A stretch of 64,000 nucleotides of DNA from Closterium sp. Naga37s-1. Lineage: Eukaryota > Streptophyta > Zygnematophyceae > Desmidiales > Closteriaceae. Below the pieces are notes generated by a model. It was given only the letters and a program-made list of their open reading frames with translations, was not told the origin of the DNA and searched no databases. The stretch covers positions 310,001 through 374,000 of the forward strand of contig CANJKZ010000781.1 in the NCBI GenBank assembly GCA_947471745.1, written 5' to 3'. Shown one piece after another: positions 1-9,453 of the stretch; the stretch's first letter is position 1, and every line of letters starts with the position of its first letter. The translations under genes were made by a program, and so were the position numbers.

Positions 1-580
1 GGGGGAAGAGGGAAGAGGGCGAGCAGAGGGATGGGGGTTAAGATGGGCTCAGGGATACAAGCCCTCGAGCAGTCCATCATGGCCATGGGGGTTTCGTCTG
101 CCAGCAGGAGTGCGTCTGCTCTGCCCTTGACACCGCCCTCTGCCCCGCTGGACTGCGGGGGGAGAGGCGAGCAGGGAGAGGGGAGGTGAGGAAGGGCGGA
201 GGAGGGATGGGATGGACGATTTCAGGCATGGAGGGAGGGGGGGGGGATGGGCAGAATCGAGCCAAGGGGCAGCACAATACGGCCAGCTCCTTGACTGGCA
301 TAAGCAGGCGGAGAGGGGGGGAGGTAAGGTGGAGAGCACAGGAGCGATCTATCACCACTGCACTGCGGCATCCCCCCCACCAGTGCTGCCCACATGTCAT
401 CGACCGAGTGTCAGGCGGCTCTCAGACACATGTGAATCTACTCCATTCCCTTTATTTCCTTCCCTTCCTTCCCCAGGCCTCCTCTACTGCTCTCGCTCTG
501 TTCATCCCGCCCTTGTCCGCACCACCCATACCTTCACCCTCCCTCCTCCTCCCTCACTCCCTCCCTGCAACACTCACCTC

Positions 581-656
581 GCACATGCGTTTGAGCGTTC
601 TCACACCATGCACTGGCCGCACATGCGCTTGAGCGTTCTCACACCATGCACTGGCC
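581..656. repeat. 38-bp tandem duplication
   Basis: Two adjacent 38-bp copies (581-618 and 619-656) begin gcacatgcg and differ by one base. The start of a third copy follows at 657-662. They lie inside the presumed intron between the TSR3 exons at 59-152 and 947-1053. Confidence 0.8.
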
Positions 657-785
657 GCACATCTACGCCAGATGAGCCCAAACAGGTCTAAGCGAACAGC
701 TAAAGCATACGCCCTTCACCCCTCAATCAATCCACTGAGGCCCCCCCACCTGAAGCAGACGCCCCTTAACCTCTCAACTCCCAAC

Positions 786-946
786 CTGAGGCAGATGCCC
801 ACCTGAGGCAGATGCCCACCTGAGGCAGATGCCCACCTGAGGCAGATGCCCCACCCACCTGAGGCAGATGCCCCACCCACCTGAGGCAGATGCCCCACCC
901 ACCTGAGGCAGATGCCCCACCCACCTGAGGCAGATGCCCCACCCAC
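786..946. repeat. Minisatellite made of a 5' splice site and exon end
   Basis: Three 17-bp units (786-836) and five 22-bp units (837-946) abut the TSR3 exon whose donor lies at 946/947. Read on the minus strand, each long unit is the 8 bases gtgggtgg followed by ggcatctgcctcag, the last 14 bases of the exon. The true exon end is thus followed by eight further copies of CTCAG|GTGGG, each a plausible 5' splice site. Confidence 0.9.
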
Positions 947-1680
947 CTGAGGCAGATGCCCCCAAAGCGCTGCTGCACACGCATCTCCCGAATGAGCCTC
1001 AGGCGCAGCAGCTTGCGCCCCGTGCAGCGCTTGCTGTCGCACTGCCCAAAGTCCTGTGCGTGGGCGCGCAGGGCAGCGGCGATTTGAGAGTGAAAGTGAG
1101 GATGAGTGGAGGGCATGGCATGCGCCTATGGGCCGTTTGTGCATACACAGTACAGACGCTCCCACCTCGCCATGTAACGCTTTCTGTTGCACTGACTAAA
1201 CAGGGGCACTTGGTTAAAGCCTACAAGGAACTGAATAAGGCGGCATTTGAGGGCAGTGGCAGTGATCTAACAGGGAAGGAGAGCTTAATCCAGGAGCCTG
1301 TTTACTGCTGCTTGGCTGCTGTAGCAACAGCAGCATCAGCAGCCAGATGCTTTGCCACTACACTACTCCATGTGTTACCAGCGTGCGGCAAGGCCATCAC
1401 ACAGGGCGGGCGAGCTTTGCCTTAGCCATGTCTTGACGTTTGCCCTCACCAGACCTGAGTCGCATTGTACGAAGATGTGCAAACCTAAGCTGGCCGCCCC
1501 AGCGTGGCCAGCTAGCTGCTAACCTACGTGACACACAGCTCACCAATCGAGGACCCTTTCCATACAAACCCGGCCAGCAGCGGAATGAGTCAACTATAAC
1601 ATCCAGCCAGCTCACCCACATGGCGAGGTCCATGGGCGGCTTGTAGGGCTTGGCGTCCGCAGATGGCCGCGATGAGAGCT

Positions 1681-2071
1681 CTGTGGGCGCAGGGTGGGTG
1701 AACGGTGGGCACGGGAGGGATGGGCGTGGTACAGAATGAGAGAAACGTATGAACCGATACTTTGCCTGGAAAGGAATAAAAAGCAAAGAGGGAGGGACAG
1801 AGGGAAGCAGGGAGGGGTGGGAATGGAAAGCCATGGAAAGTGCACAAATTCTTGCGAGGGCTGCTCTGAGCGGGGTGAGTGGGGTGAGTCTGGTGAATGG
1901 GTGAGCTTGATAGGTGGGGCGGCGGTGGGGCGCGTGGGGGTGAGGGGAGGGAACATCATGAAAGACATGCGCTGGGCGCTCACTGATTCCCAGAAGGAAA
2001 GGGAAGGAGGAGCGAGGGAGGTGAACTGGAGAAGGAGAGTTTCAAAAGCTTTGGAATCACTAGCGCAGTAT
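1681..2071. other. Unassigned host sequence
   Basis: G-rich on the plus strand. A possible acceptor at 1681-1685 (minus, CACAG) opens the TSR3 exon. I recognise no protein or RNA here. Confidence 0.5.
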
Positions 2072-2350
2072 AAGGACAGATCACGGCATGAGCGAGCTTA
2101 AGGACAGATCACGGCATGAGCGAGCTTAAGGACAGATCACGGCATGAGCGAGCTTAAGGACAGATCACGGCATGAGCGAGCTTAAGACAGATCACGGCAT
2201 GAGCGAGCTTAAGGACAGATCACGGCATGAGCGAGCTTAAGGACAGATCACGGCATGAGCGAGCTTAAGGACAGATCACGGCATGAGCGAGCTTAAGGAC
2301 AGATCACGGCATGAGCGAGCTTAAGGACAGATCACGGCATGAGCGAGCTT
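2072..2350. repeat. 28-bp tandem array, 10 copies
   Basis: Ten contiguous copies of a 28-bp unit starting aaggacagatcacggcatga. All are essentially identical except copy five (2184-2210), which has lost one G. There are no spacers, so this is a minisatellite and not a CRISPR array. Near-identity suggests recent expansion. Confidence 0.93.
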
Positions 2351-2938
2351 AAGTCTCACCGTCCTGCTCTTCCCCCCTCCCGCCCCTCCTCGGGCTTCCT
2401 GCCTCCTCGGCTGCCCTGCCGCCCGCCCTGTGGTCGCTGCCGCGGAAAGGAAGAGGGAACAGGGAGAGGGCGATGGGGATTGCGTGGAGAGTGGGGGAGG
2501 GGACTGAAAGGAAAAAGGAGGAGCTAGGAATTGCTGCGCGACGAAAGTCCAGCTACTCCTAAGGGCGCAGTGGGCGAACCCGAAGCTGTCGCCGCCGCAC
2601 TCTCGGCGCATCCGAACCTGTAGGCGTACCCGAATCTTTTGGCGGACCCGTGCCTGTGTGCTCGTAAATCGACTCAACCGCTACCCGTGCCTGCTTCGCG
2701 CCCATCGCGGCCGTTCCCCTCGTTACCTGGATCCGTTTGACCGCCGGCCCCCACCGTCTTTTCTTCCCCGCCCCATCGCCCCGCCGTTAGCCGCCGCGCA
2801 GAATAACGCGCAGTAAACTACACGATCGCCGAGAACTGCGGAAGGACGTGCTTGCGAAGGTATCGATAGTATGTCGTCGAGGCAGGTGAATGAATGGTAT
2901 GTTGCTTGCTGGTAGCGGACTTCTTGTAACAAGTTTAG
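2351..2938. other. Unassigned host sequence
   Basis: Mixed-composition sequence without a recognisable gene. Open frames on both strands look non-coding and match nothing I know. Confidence 0.45.
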
Positions 2939-4089
2939 ATTATTGTGTATGCGCGGGGGAAATGGCATTTTTTGCTGATCATCTGAACACTGCAACACAC
3001 GCGCTCGTACTCTATATTGGCGCAACTCAAATATTTCCAGGTGGTAACGACACAAACAGTACAAACAAGCATGGAAATAGCAATACATGATGCCAGCATT
3101 CTTGTAGACTTCGTACAAGAACACACACCCTGGGCATGCCATTCCAAGTGCTAGGCTAAGCCTCTTAAAGCGACGGTGCACATTTGCCACCCAAAACCCA
3201 GAACCCTGGCGAACTGTTACTGCGGATGGAAAGTGTCCGCACGAAATCCTGGTTTTCGCCAGCCAGCACTTTCGCGCTGGCAAAGCCTGGTTCAAAAAAA
3301 AAACTTCTGAACCCAACACTGCCAAAAGTTGCCCGTCGCTTTAAAGCCGGCGGCCCAAATTGTTCATGCTTTTAAAAGTTGACCAGAGGGAGTTTTTCTG
3401 GTGTGGGCTTTGGCGAGAGTTTCCGATTTCGTCTAGGTTCGTTTTTTTCGCGAGACCCAGCCAACCCTCGGTTTTCCCCCTGGTGAGTGAATCTGTCTTC
3501 GAAAGTCCCAAATTGCAAGTGCGTGACTTTCAAAAGCTTGGACACTCAACTTCGTCAAGTTTTAAAAACTTGACCCTCGCGGCCCGCAATTTGGGACGCG
3601 GGCTTTAAAACCCGTGTCCCAAATTGTGGGCCGCGCGGGTGCAAGTTTTGAAAGTAGCGCACCTGCAATTTGGGACTTTCGAAGTGTGATCCCACCCACA
3701 AGGGGGGGGATCCGGGGGCTGGCTGGGTTTGGCGAAGAAGACGAATTTGACGAAATCGGAAACAATCGCCCAAACCCAAACCAGAAAAGCTCCCTCTTGT
3801 CAACTTTTTAAAGCCCGAGGTCAGCATGGTTTTTGGCAAATTTTCTGAAGGGCTTTAAACGTGTTGGCGAAAAGCGCGGGGCGAAAGCGAGATCAGGTTG
3901 CGAGGGGATTGGGAATTCGTCACTCAATATCGGTATGAGTGTGCGACAAACCAACCTAACAAACCAACCAAACGAGTAGCCAACCTCACCAGTCTTGTGT
4001 TAGTACTAGCCACAAAACATCCCGACAGCGCATCGTAGCATAGTAAAATACGCAGAATTTAGGAACTTCACCCGCGCATACACAATAAT
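2939..4089. mobile_element. Non-autonomous TIR element containing a large palindrome
   Basis: The ends are inverted copies. The left end reads attattgtgtatgcgcggg (2939-2957) and its complement sits at 4071-4089, followed inward by GGAA versus TGAA, giving about 23 bp of terminal inverted repeat with one mismatch. No transposase frame is seen. The inside is dominated by a palindrome (3368-3814). A target duplication is not obvious. Most likely a MITE or foldback derivative of a DNA transposon; the superfamily cannot be named. Confidence 0.6.
3368..3814. repeat. About 450-bp imperfect palindrome (foldback)
   Basis: The arms meet near 3591-3610 around gggctttaaaaccc. The outer ends pair gcttttaaaagttgac (3368-3383) with gtcaactttttaaagc (3799-3814). 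Further in, the arms pair through ctttcgaagt and cccaaattg blocks. Single strands or transcripts would form a long hairpin, so small-RNA production is possible; that is inference. Confidence 0.8.
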
Positions 4090-4184
4090 TTTGTGCCTCG
4101 TCTCCCGTAGTTGCGTCTCTTATCGCCGCGCCCCCTGTCCCATCGTCACGCCCGCTCGTTTCTGGGAGCCTCCCCTCGTCGCGG

Positions 4185-4372
4185 CTCCGCTCACCTCGTC
4201 GCGCCTCCGCTCGCCTCGTCGCGGCTCCGCTCGCCTCGCCGCGCCTCCGCTCTCCTTGTCGCGCCTCCGCTCGCCTCGCCGCGCCACCGCTCGTCTCGCC
4301 GCGCCTCCGCTCGTCTCGCCGCGCCTCCGCTCGCCTCGCCGCGCCTCCGCTCACCTCGCCGCGCCTCCCCTG
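4185..4372. repeat. 20-bp GC-rich tandem repeat
   Basis: Repeats of about 20 bp related to gcctccgctcgcctcgccgc. All frames stay open, giving Arg/Ala/Ser-rich or Glu/Arg-rich translations that are artefacts of the repeat. Confidence 0.8.
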
Positions 4373-4439
4373 CCATCAGCGCGCCAACACCCTCATCGCG
4401 CTGCCCCTCCTCGCGCCTCCACTCCCGCTGCTTGTTACC

Positions 4440-5045
4440 TTCCCCTCTATTCCCTCTTGTTACCTTCCCCTCTATTCCCTCTGCTTCCCCTCATTCCCCG
4501 TTTGCTTCCCCTCATTCCCCCCTCTTCTTCTCTCATTTACTCCCCTGCTTCCCCTGGTTTCCCCCCTGCTTCCCCTATTCCAGCCCCCTGATTTTCCTAT
4601 ATTTAACCTCCTGCTTCCCCTAATTTCTCCTTTTGCTTCCCCTCATGTCTGCCTCTCCTTCCCCTAATTTCTCCTTTTGCTTCCCCTCATGTCCGCCTCT
4701 GCTTCCCCGCATTTACCCCGCTGCTTCCCCTCGTTTCCCCCTCTGCTCTCATCGTTCCCCCCCTGCTTCCCCTCATTTCCCCCCCCCCTCCTTCCCCTCA
4801 TTTCCCCCACTGCTTCCCCTCATTTCCCTCTCTGCTTCTCCTCATTTCCCCCCTTGCTTCCCCTCATTTCCCCCTCCGCTCCTCCTCATTCCCCCCTTCG
4901 CTTCCCCACATTCCCCCCTCCGCTTCTCCTCATTCCCCCCTCCGCTTCTCCTCATTCCCCCCTCCGCTTCTCCTCATTCCCTCCTCCGCTTCTCCTCATT
5001 TCCCCCTCCGCTTCTCCTCATTCCCCCCTCCGCTTCTCCTCATGC
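4440..5045. repeat. Pyrimidine-rich degenerate tandem repeat
   Basis: About 600 bp of C/T on the plus strand with a degenerate period of roughly 17-24 bp (motifs such as cttcccctcatttccccc). It has no coding character. Long polypurine:polypyrimidine tracts of this type can adopt triplex DNA. Confidence 0.75.
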
Positions 5046-5285
5046 CTTCCCATGCCTCCCCATGCCTTCCCATACCTCCCCATGCATCCCCATACCTCCC
5101 CATGCATCCCCATACCTCCCCATGCATCCCCATACCTCCCCATGCATCCCCATACCTCCCCATGCATCCCCATACCTCCCCATGCATCCCCATACCTCCC
5201 CATGCATCCCCATACCTCCCCATGCATCCCCATACCTCCCCATGCATCCCCATACCTCCCCATGCATCCCCATGCCTCCCCATGC
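5046..5285. repeat. 20-bp minisatellite (ccatgcatcc / ccatacctcc)
   Basis: About ten copies of a 20-bp unit made of two related 10-mers, very homogeneous between about 5070 and 5270. As 20 is not a multiple of three and no unit holds a stop, several frames are open (Pro/His/Ser or Gly/Met/Trp repeats). These are not genes. Confidence 0.92.
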
Positions 5286-5336
5286 CTCCCTCCGTGCACC
5301 CCCTTCATCGCCTGCATCATGTCTTGCCCCCATCAG

Positions 5337-5430
5337 GTGGTGGACGAGGCGGACCAGCTGCTGCACCAGTTCTTTCGCACAATTTGGGCTGCCGGCTTTA
5401 ATCTTTCGCAAACGGTCCTGATTGCATTAG
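5337..5430 (+). pseudogene. Exon-like fragment with DEAD-box motif II
   Basis: After a CATCAG acceptor (5331-5336) the frame reads VVDEADQLLHQFF then RTIWAAGFNL. VVDEADxLL is helicase motif II (Walker B, DEAD) of superfamily 2 ATP-dependent RNA helicases. Motifs I, Ia and III are not visible nearby, and upstream sequence is satellite. This is probably one exon of a helicase gene whose other exons are lost or unrecognised, or a gene fragment. The 3' boundary is uncertain. Confidence 0.4.
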
Positions 5431-5757
5431 CAGAAGCGTGGATTACATCCTCATTTTCACTGCTTTTTTTAAACTAACCATTTGTCTGCAACTGGGAGGA
5501 CACTATGAAACAACCATACAACATACCAGCAAGCAAGCACACACATTTGTGCCGGTATTCCCAATTCTATTACCACACCCTAAATGGCAGCCACCAACCA
5601 AATTGTCTGTCTCCTCCGCCCAACCGCATGCAGTTGCTCGCACCTCTGCTCCATCAGCCTCCGCCGATCCGACGTTCCCCTGGCGCTGTCAGCTTGCGCC
5701 TCCTTGCCCCCTTCCCATCCAACTAGGGCCGCCCGTTCTTTCCTTTCCCACCAGCCC
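5431..5757. other. Unassigned sequence
   Basis: No feature recognised. It lies between the DEAD-box fragment and the 3' flank of gene L. Confidence 0.4.
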
Positions 5758-5867
5758 CTATATCAGTTCATTGTTGCAACAGGAGGGGGTAAATGGAGGG
5801 CAGGCAATAGCGTAAGACGTGAGATGATGACGACGTGACACAAATATGGTACCGGTAAATCCCGCCA

Positions 5868-5903
5868 GTGCAGAGCATGCCAGTGCACTGGCATGCTCTG
5901 CAC
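5868..5903. repeat. 36-bp perfect palindrome
   Basis: gtgcagagcatgccagtg is followed directly by its exact reverse complement. It lies in the 3' flank of gene L and has no counterpart in gene R. Confidence 0.9.
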
Positions 5904-5984
5904 ACTGGCAATCACACAACAAGTTACAATATATACTCCAGAAGTTGACTCTTTCTTCTTGGCAGCGAACACCATGGCACTTAC

Positions 5985-6358
5985 GAGGAGGAGCAACCTG
6001 GCAGAGCTTCTTAGCCGCGTTGAACACAAGGCCTCCGGGGCACTGGCACTGCTGCTTGCCCTTCTTCACAACGCACTCCGCAGTTCCACAATCATTGTCA
6101 CACGTGGCTGTTGTGAGCACCAGTCGAGGCATGCAGAGGACGAGAATGGCTTTTCAGGCATAAGGAGGCGATCAAAGGAAATATATATAACGAGGTTGGG
6201 TGTGTGTCTCGCTGTCTCTTTGTGTGTCTCTTCTCTAATCTAATGTGCACGTGGCACAATTTAGACGAAGTAAAAATAACTCGGATGTAAAGTGCATGCG
6301 CTTGCACTTACTGATCTCGCAGCCAACTGATAGCAGCGAAGCGATTCCATTGACAGTC
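5985..6358 (-). pseudogene. Gene L, 3' part: linker exon and last EGF-like exon
   Basis: Exon 6312-6358 (47 bp, acceptor CTCAG, donor GTAAGTG) matches in length, phase and sequence the 47-bp exon of gene R at 50907-50953. Exon 5985-6107 (acceptor ACAACAG, donor GTAAGT) encodes TCDNDCGTAECVVKKGKQQ then CQCPGGLVFNAAKKLC, a six-cysteine EGF-like module (C-x3-C-x4-C-x8-C-x-C-x12-C). The 3' flank (about 5760-5980) resembles 51,860-52,070 downstream in gene R. These exons belong to the gene that starts at 11,995, now split by a MITE-like element and copia element A. The 325-bp exon present in gene R is missing between the parts. The module itself is intact. Confidence 0.8.
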
Positions 6359-6485
6359 CTGAGAGAGGGAGAGGTAAGGATAGGGAAGAGCAAAGATGAG
6401 GACGAGTTACGACATTCGTCCAATTCACGCTCTACAACTACAACGGAAGCACAGCGAAATAAAATTTGGTGACAGAAGAACGTCA

Positions 6486-7024
6486 TACCGTATGGCCCCG
6501 GATATAAGCGCAGGCCTATTAAAAGCGCATGCGCTTGTATCTGGAGCAATGCGCTTATGGCCGATCCTCAATTATAAGCGCACCCCTTATAAAAACCCTG
6601 ATATATTATAAGCGCATGTGTAATTTTATTTATAATTATTCATTAAAACGGTAACGAATCTCAGTTTTGCAGCGAGGCCACAACCCATTTTCGCTTACAT
6701 TGACTTTCGAAGACCTCTCACATCCTGCGCGTCCAGTCAGCACGAGCTGGCACGCCCTCAAAGTGAGGTGTTACACTGTATTTTGCCTCTGGGCGCTCGA
6801 GAAGAATCGCCCGCGCGCGATTTTGACATGTGACTTTCTACAATTTCGATTCGATTGAACACTGAAGGATGAGATGTACAATTTGGTGCATTGAAATATA
6901 TATTTGTATTTGTTATATTATAAGCGCATGCGCTTATAATTTTTACTCAATTATAAGCGCACCCCCCAAAAAAACACTGTTTTATTATAAGCGCAGGTGC
7001 GATTATATCCGGGGTAATACGGTA
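6486..7024. mobile_element. MITE-like TIR element, 539 bp
   Basis: The termini are inverted: taccgtat followed by ccccggatataa at the left, with the complement (ttatatccgggg then ...tacggta) at the right. The inside is AT-rich and packed with direct and inverted copies of attataagcgca. No ORF of note. The ends can be read as a TA target duplication flanking CCGTAT, which would fit a Tc1/mariner-type source, but this is ambiguous. It sits within the remains of gene L. Confidence 0.7.
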
Positions 7025-7056
7025 CCATGTGCTGGAAGCACACCGGGACAAACCAC

Positions 7057-7187
7057 TGTCAGATTTATATGACATAGCTACTGTAGGCTAGAGTGGGGTA
7101 GCACATATGGGGTACAGTTTTCTAGGGTTTGCTTCTTGTACCCAACTTTCACTTAGTCATTCTCATTCCTGTTTTTCTTAATTCACA
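7057..7187 (+). repeat. 5' LTR of element A
   Basis: Starts tgtcagatttatatgac and ends ttcaca. It is clearly related to the 125-bp LTRs of element B but has several changes. Confidence 0.9.
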
Positions 7188-7299
7188 TGGTATAGAGCGG
7201 GTTCCTACATGGGACCGTTCCTTCCTAAGGGCCCACCATAAGAAAAATTTTTTTTTTTAGCTGCCCGCGCACATTGCGCCCTGCCCTAATTTTTTTTTT

Positions 7300-8330
7300 A
7301 GCGGCCCCTACGCTGCCTCTACGCGGCCCCTACGCCGCCTCCCACGCGCCCCCTATGCGGCCCCTGGCGGCGCCCTGACGAGGCCCCTGCCGGCGCCCTA
7401 TCGCGGCCCCTGACGCGCCCCCTGGTGGCCCCCTGACGCGGCCCCTGGCGGCGCCTGACGCGGCCCTGACGCGACCTGACGCGGCCCCTGGCGGCGCCCT
7501 GACGCAGCCCCTGCCGCGGCCCTGACGCGGCCCTGCCGCGGCCCCTGCCGCGGCCCTGAAGCGGCCCCTGACGCGGCCCTGACGCGGCCCTGACGCGGCC
7601 CTGCCGCGGCCCCTGGCGGCGCCCTGACGCGGCCCCTGACGCGGCGCCCTGACGCGGCCCCTGCCGCGGCCCTGACGCGGCCCTGCCGCGGCCCCTGACG
7701 CGGTCCTGACGCGGCCTGCTGCGGCCCCTGCCGCGGCCCTGAAGCGGCCCCTGACGCGGCCCTGAAGCGGCTCTGCCGCGGCCCTGACGCGGCCCTGACG
7801 CAGCCCCTGACGCGGCCCCTGCCGCGGCCCCTTACGCGGCCCTGACGCGGTCCTGCCGCGGCCCCTGGCGGCGCCCTGACGCGGCCCCTGACGCGGCGCC
7901 CTGACGCGGCCCTGCCGCGGCCCCTGACGCGGCCCCTGCCGCGGCCCCTGACGCGGCCCCTGACGCGGCCCCTGCCGCGGCCCCTGACGCGGCCCCGCCG
8001 CCTCCTCTCAGCGGCCCCGCCGCCTCCTCTCAGCGGCCCCGCCGCCTCCTCCCAGCGGCCCCGGACGCCGCCCTCTCAGCGGCCCCGCCGAGCCGCCCAG
8101 CAGCCTAGCCGCCCAGCAGCTGAGCCACCGAGCCGCCCAGCAGCCGAGCCGCCGAGCCGCCCAGCAGCCGAGCCGCCCAGCAGCAGAGCCGCCGAGCCGC
8201 CCAGCAGCCGAGTCGCTGAGCCGCCCAGCAGCCGAGCCGCCGAGCCGCCCAGCAGCCGAGCCGCCCAGCAGCCGAGTCGCCGAGCCGCCCTGCAGCCGAG
8301 CCGCCCGAGCCGCCCTGTCCGGTAAGAGCA
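7300..8330 (+). repeat. GC-rich leader repeats of element A
   Basis: Roughly 700 bp of degenerate ccctgacgcggcccctgcc-type units are followed by about 250 bp of ccgagccgcccagcag units just before gag. Similar but distinct GC-rich repeats fill the leaders of elements B, D, E and J, so each copy has its own expansion. Confidence 0.85.
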
Positions 8331-8389
8331 GCGCCTCTCTCACAGCACTGCCCTCACCCCACTGTTTGCGCTGCTAGTCTACTACTGTC

Positions 8390-9415
8390 ATGGCTACCCC
8401 TAGTGTCCTCGCTTTTGACGTTGAGGGTCGGGCCATTGACTTTGACGTCTGGATAGATGACCTGCAGCTTTTCTTACAGTGCGATAGGGCAGACGGCCTC
8501 TCCCTCTTTGACCTCACTTCTGGTGCCTCTCCTGCTCCCGCCACTGATGCTGACGCAACTGTTCGCTCCCAGTGGGCCACGCGCGATGCTGCTGCACGTC
8601 TTGCTGTGCGTCGCCACCTGCCTACCTCTGAGCGTGCGCACTTTAGCCAGTACAAGAGTGCTCAGACCTTGTACGACGCTGTAGTTGCACGCTACTCCTC
8701 CCCTGCCACTGCTGCACTGAGCCGCCTCATGCTACCGTACCTCTTCCCTGACCTTGCTGCCTTTCCCACAGTCGCTGACCTCATCACGCACCTCCGCACT
8801 AGTGACACTCGCTACCGCGCTGCGCTTCCTGCTGAGTTCTGCGCCAAGAACCCCCCCCCCATGTACATCACCCTCTACTACATCGTCACCCGTCTCCCTG
8901 ACTCCCTTCGCGTAGTCAGGGACCACTTCCTCTCGGTTTGTCCCACCACTCTCACCGTTGACCTCCTCGAGAAGGCCCTCCTAGCAGCAGAAAAGAGCAT
9001 AGTCGCTGTAGGAGCCTCTCGTGGTGACCCTCGCACCCCCATCTTTGAGGGGTGTTCCCCCTCCCCTCTTTTGCCCTCTGTTGCCTCTGCTGCTGCGGCC
9101 GACCTCGCTGGTTTGGAGTCGGTTGGGGCAGCGTCTACCCCTAGCGGGAGACGCCGCCCTGGCAGGGGCAAGGGGGGCAGGGGCGCTGGAGGAGCTAGCG
9201 GGGGCGGTGGAGGCGGCGGTGGAGGTGGTGGAGGAGGTGGTGGTGGCGGTGGGAGTGGTGGCGGGGGTGGAGGTGAAGGTGGCGGCAGTGGAGGCGCAGG
9301 AGGCAGCGGCGGTGGCGGAGGGAGCGGAGGTGGCGGCGGTGGAGGAGGAGGCGGCGGAGGAGGTGGAGCTGGTCGGGGTGGCGCTGCGCAGAGGGTCAGC
9401 TCCGGAGGTGGTCAG

Positions 9416-9453
<38 letters not shown>

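Larger units (their letters stand above)
59..1680 (-). pseudogene. TSR3: TSR3-like 18S rRNA aminocarboxypropyltransferase, three exons, partial
   Basis: TSR3 transfers an aminocarboxypropyl group from SAM to a modified uridine of 18S rRNA in late 40S maturation. Three exons are visible. Exon 1616-1680 encodes a stretch ending KPPMDLAMW and stops at a TGG|GTGAGC donor. Exon 947-1053 (107 bp, phase 0 to 2, acceptor CACAG) reads [15 protein letters not shown] then [17 protein letters not shown], the family's N-terminal signature. Exon 59-152 continues SPAGQRAVSRA in the expected phase. After that the match moves to another frame, which carries a DCSRA stretch where the family has DCSWA. An imperfect 5-bp duplication near 110-120 would explain the shift. 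N-terminal exons above 1680 were not found, and the 3' part lies off the left edge. Identity of the 107-bp exon is strong. Whether the gene is dead, or the shift is a sequencing error, is open. Confidence 0.72.

Noticed and set aside
2072-2350. CRISPR-like array (28-bp repeats)
   Set aside because: Units are directly adjacent with no spacers, and the DNA is eukaryotic; a minisatellite.
2723-3325. Minus-strand frame of 200 codons
   Set aside because: No recognisable motif, and it overlaps the end of the TIR element; probably chance.
4996-5411. Long Gly/Met/Trp or Pro/His/Ser frames
   Set aside because: A stop-free 20-bp repeat opens several frames at once; no gene evidence.
7300-8330. Coding region upstream of gag in element A
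   Set aside because: Ala/Pro/Arg-rich frames come from GC-rich repeats; the Gag start is conserved at MATPSVL in A, B and D.
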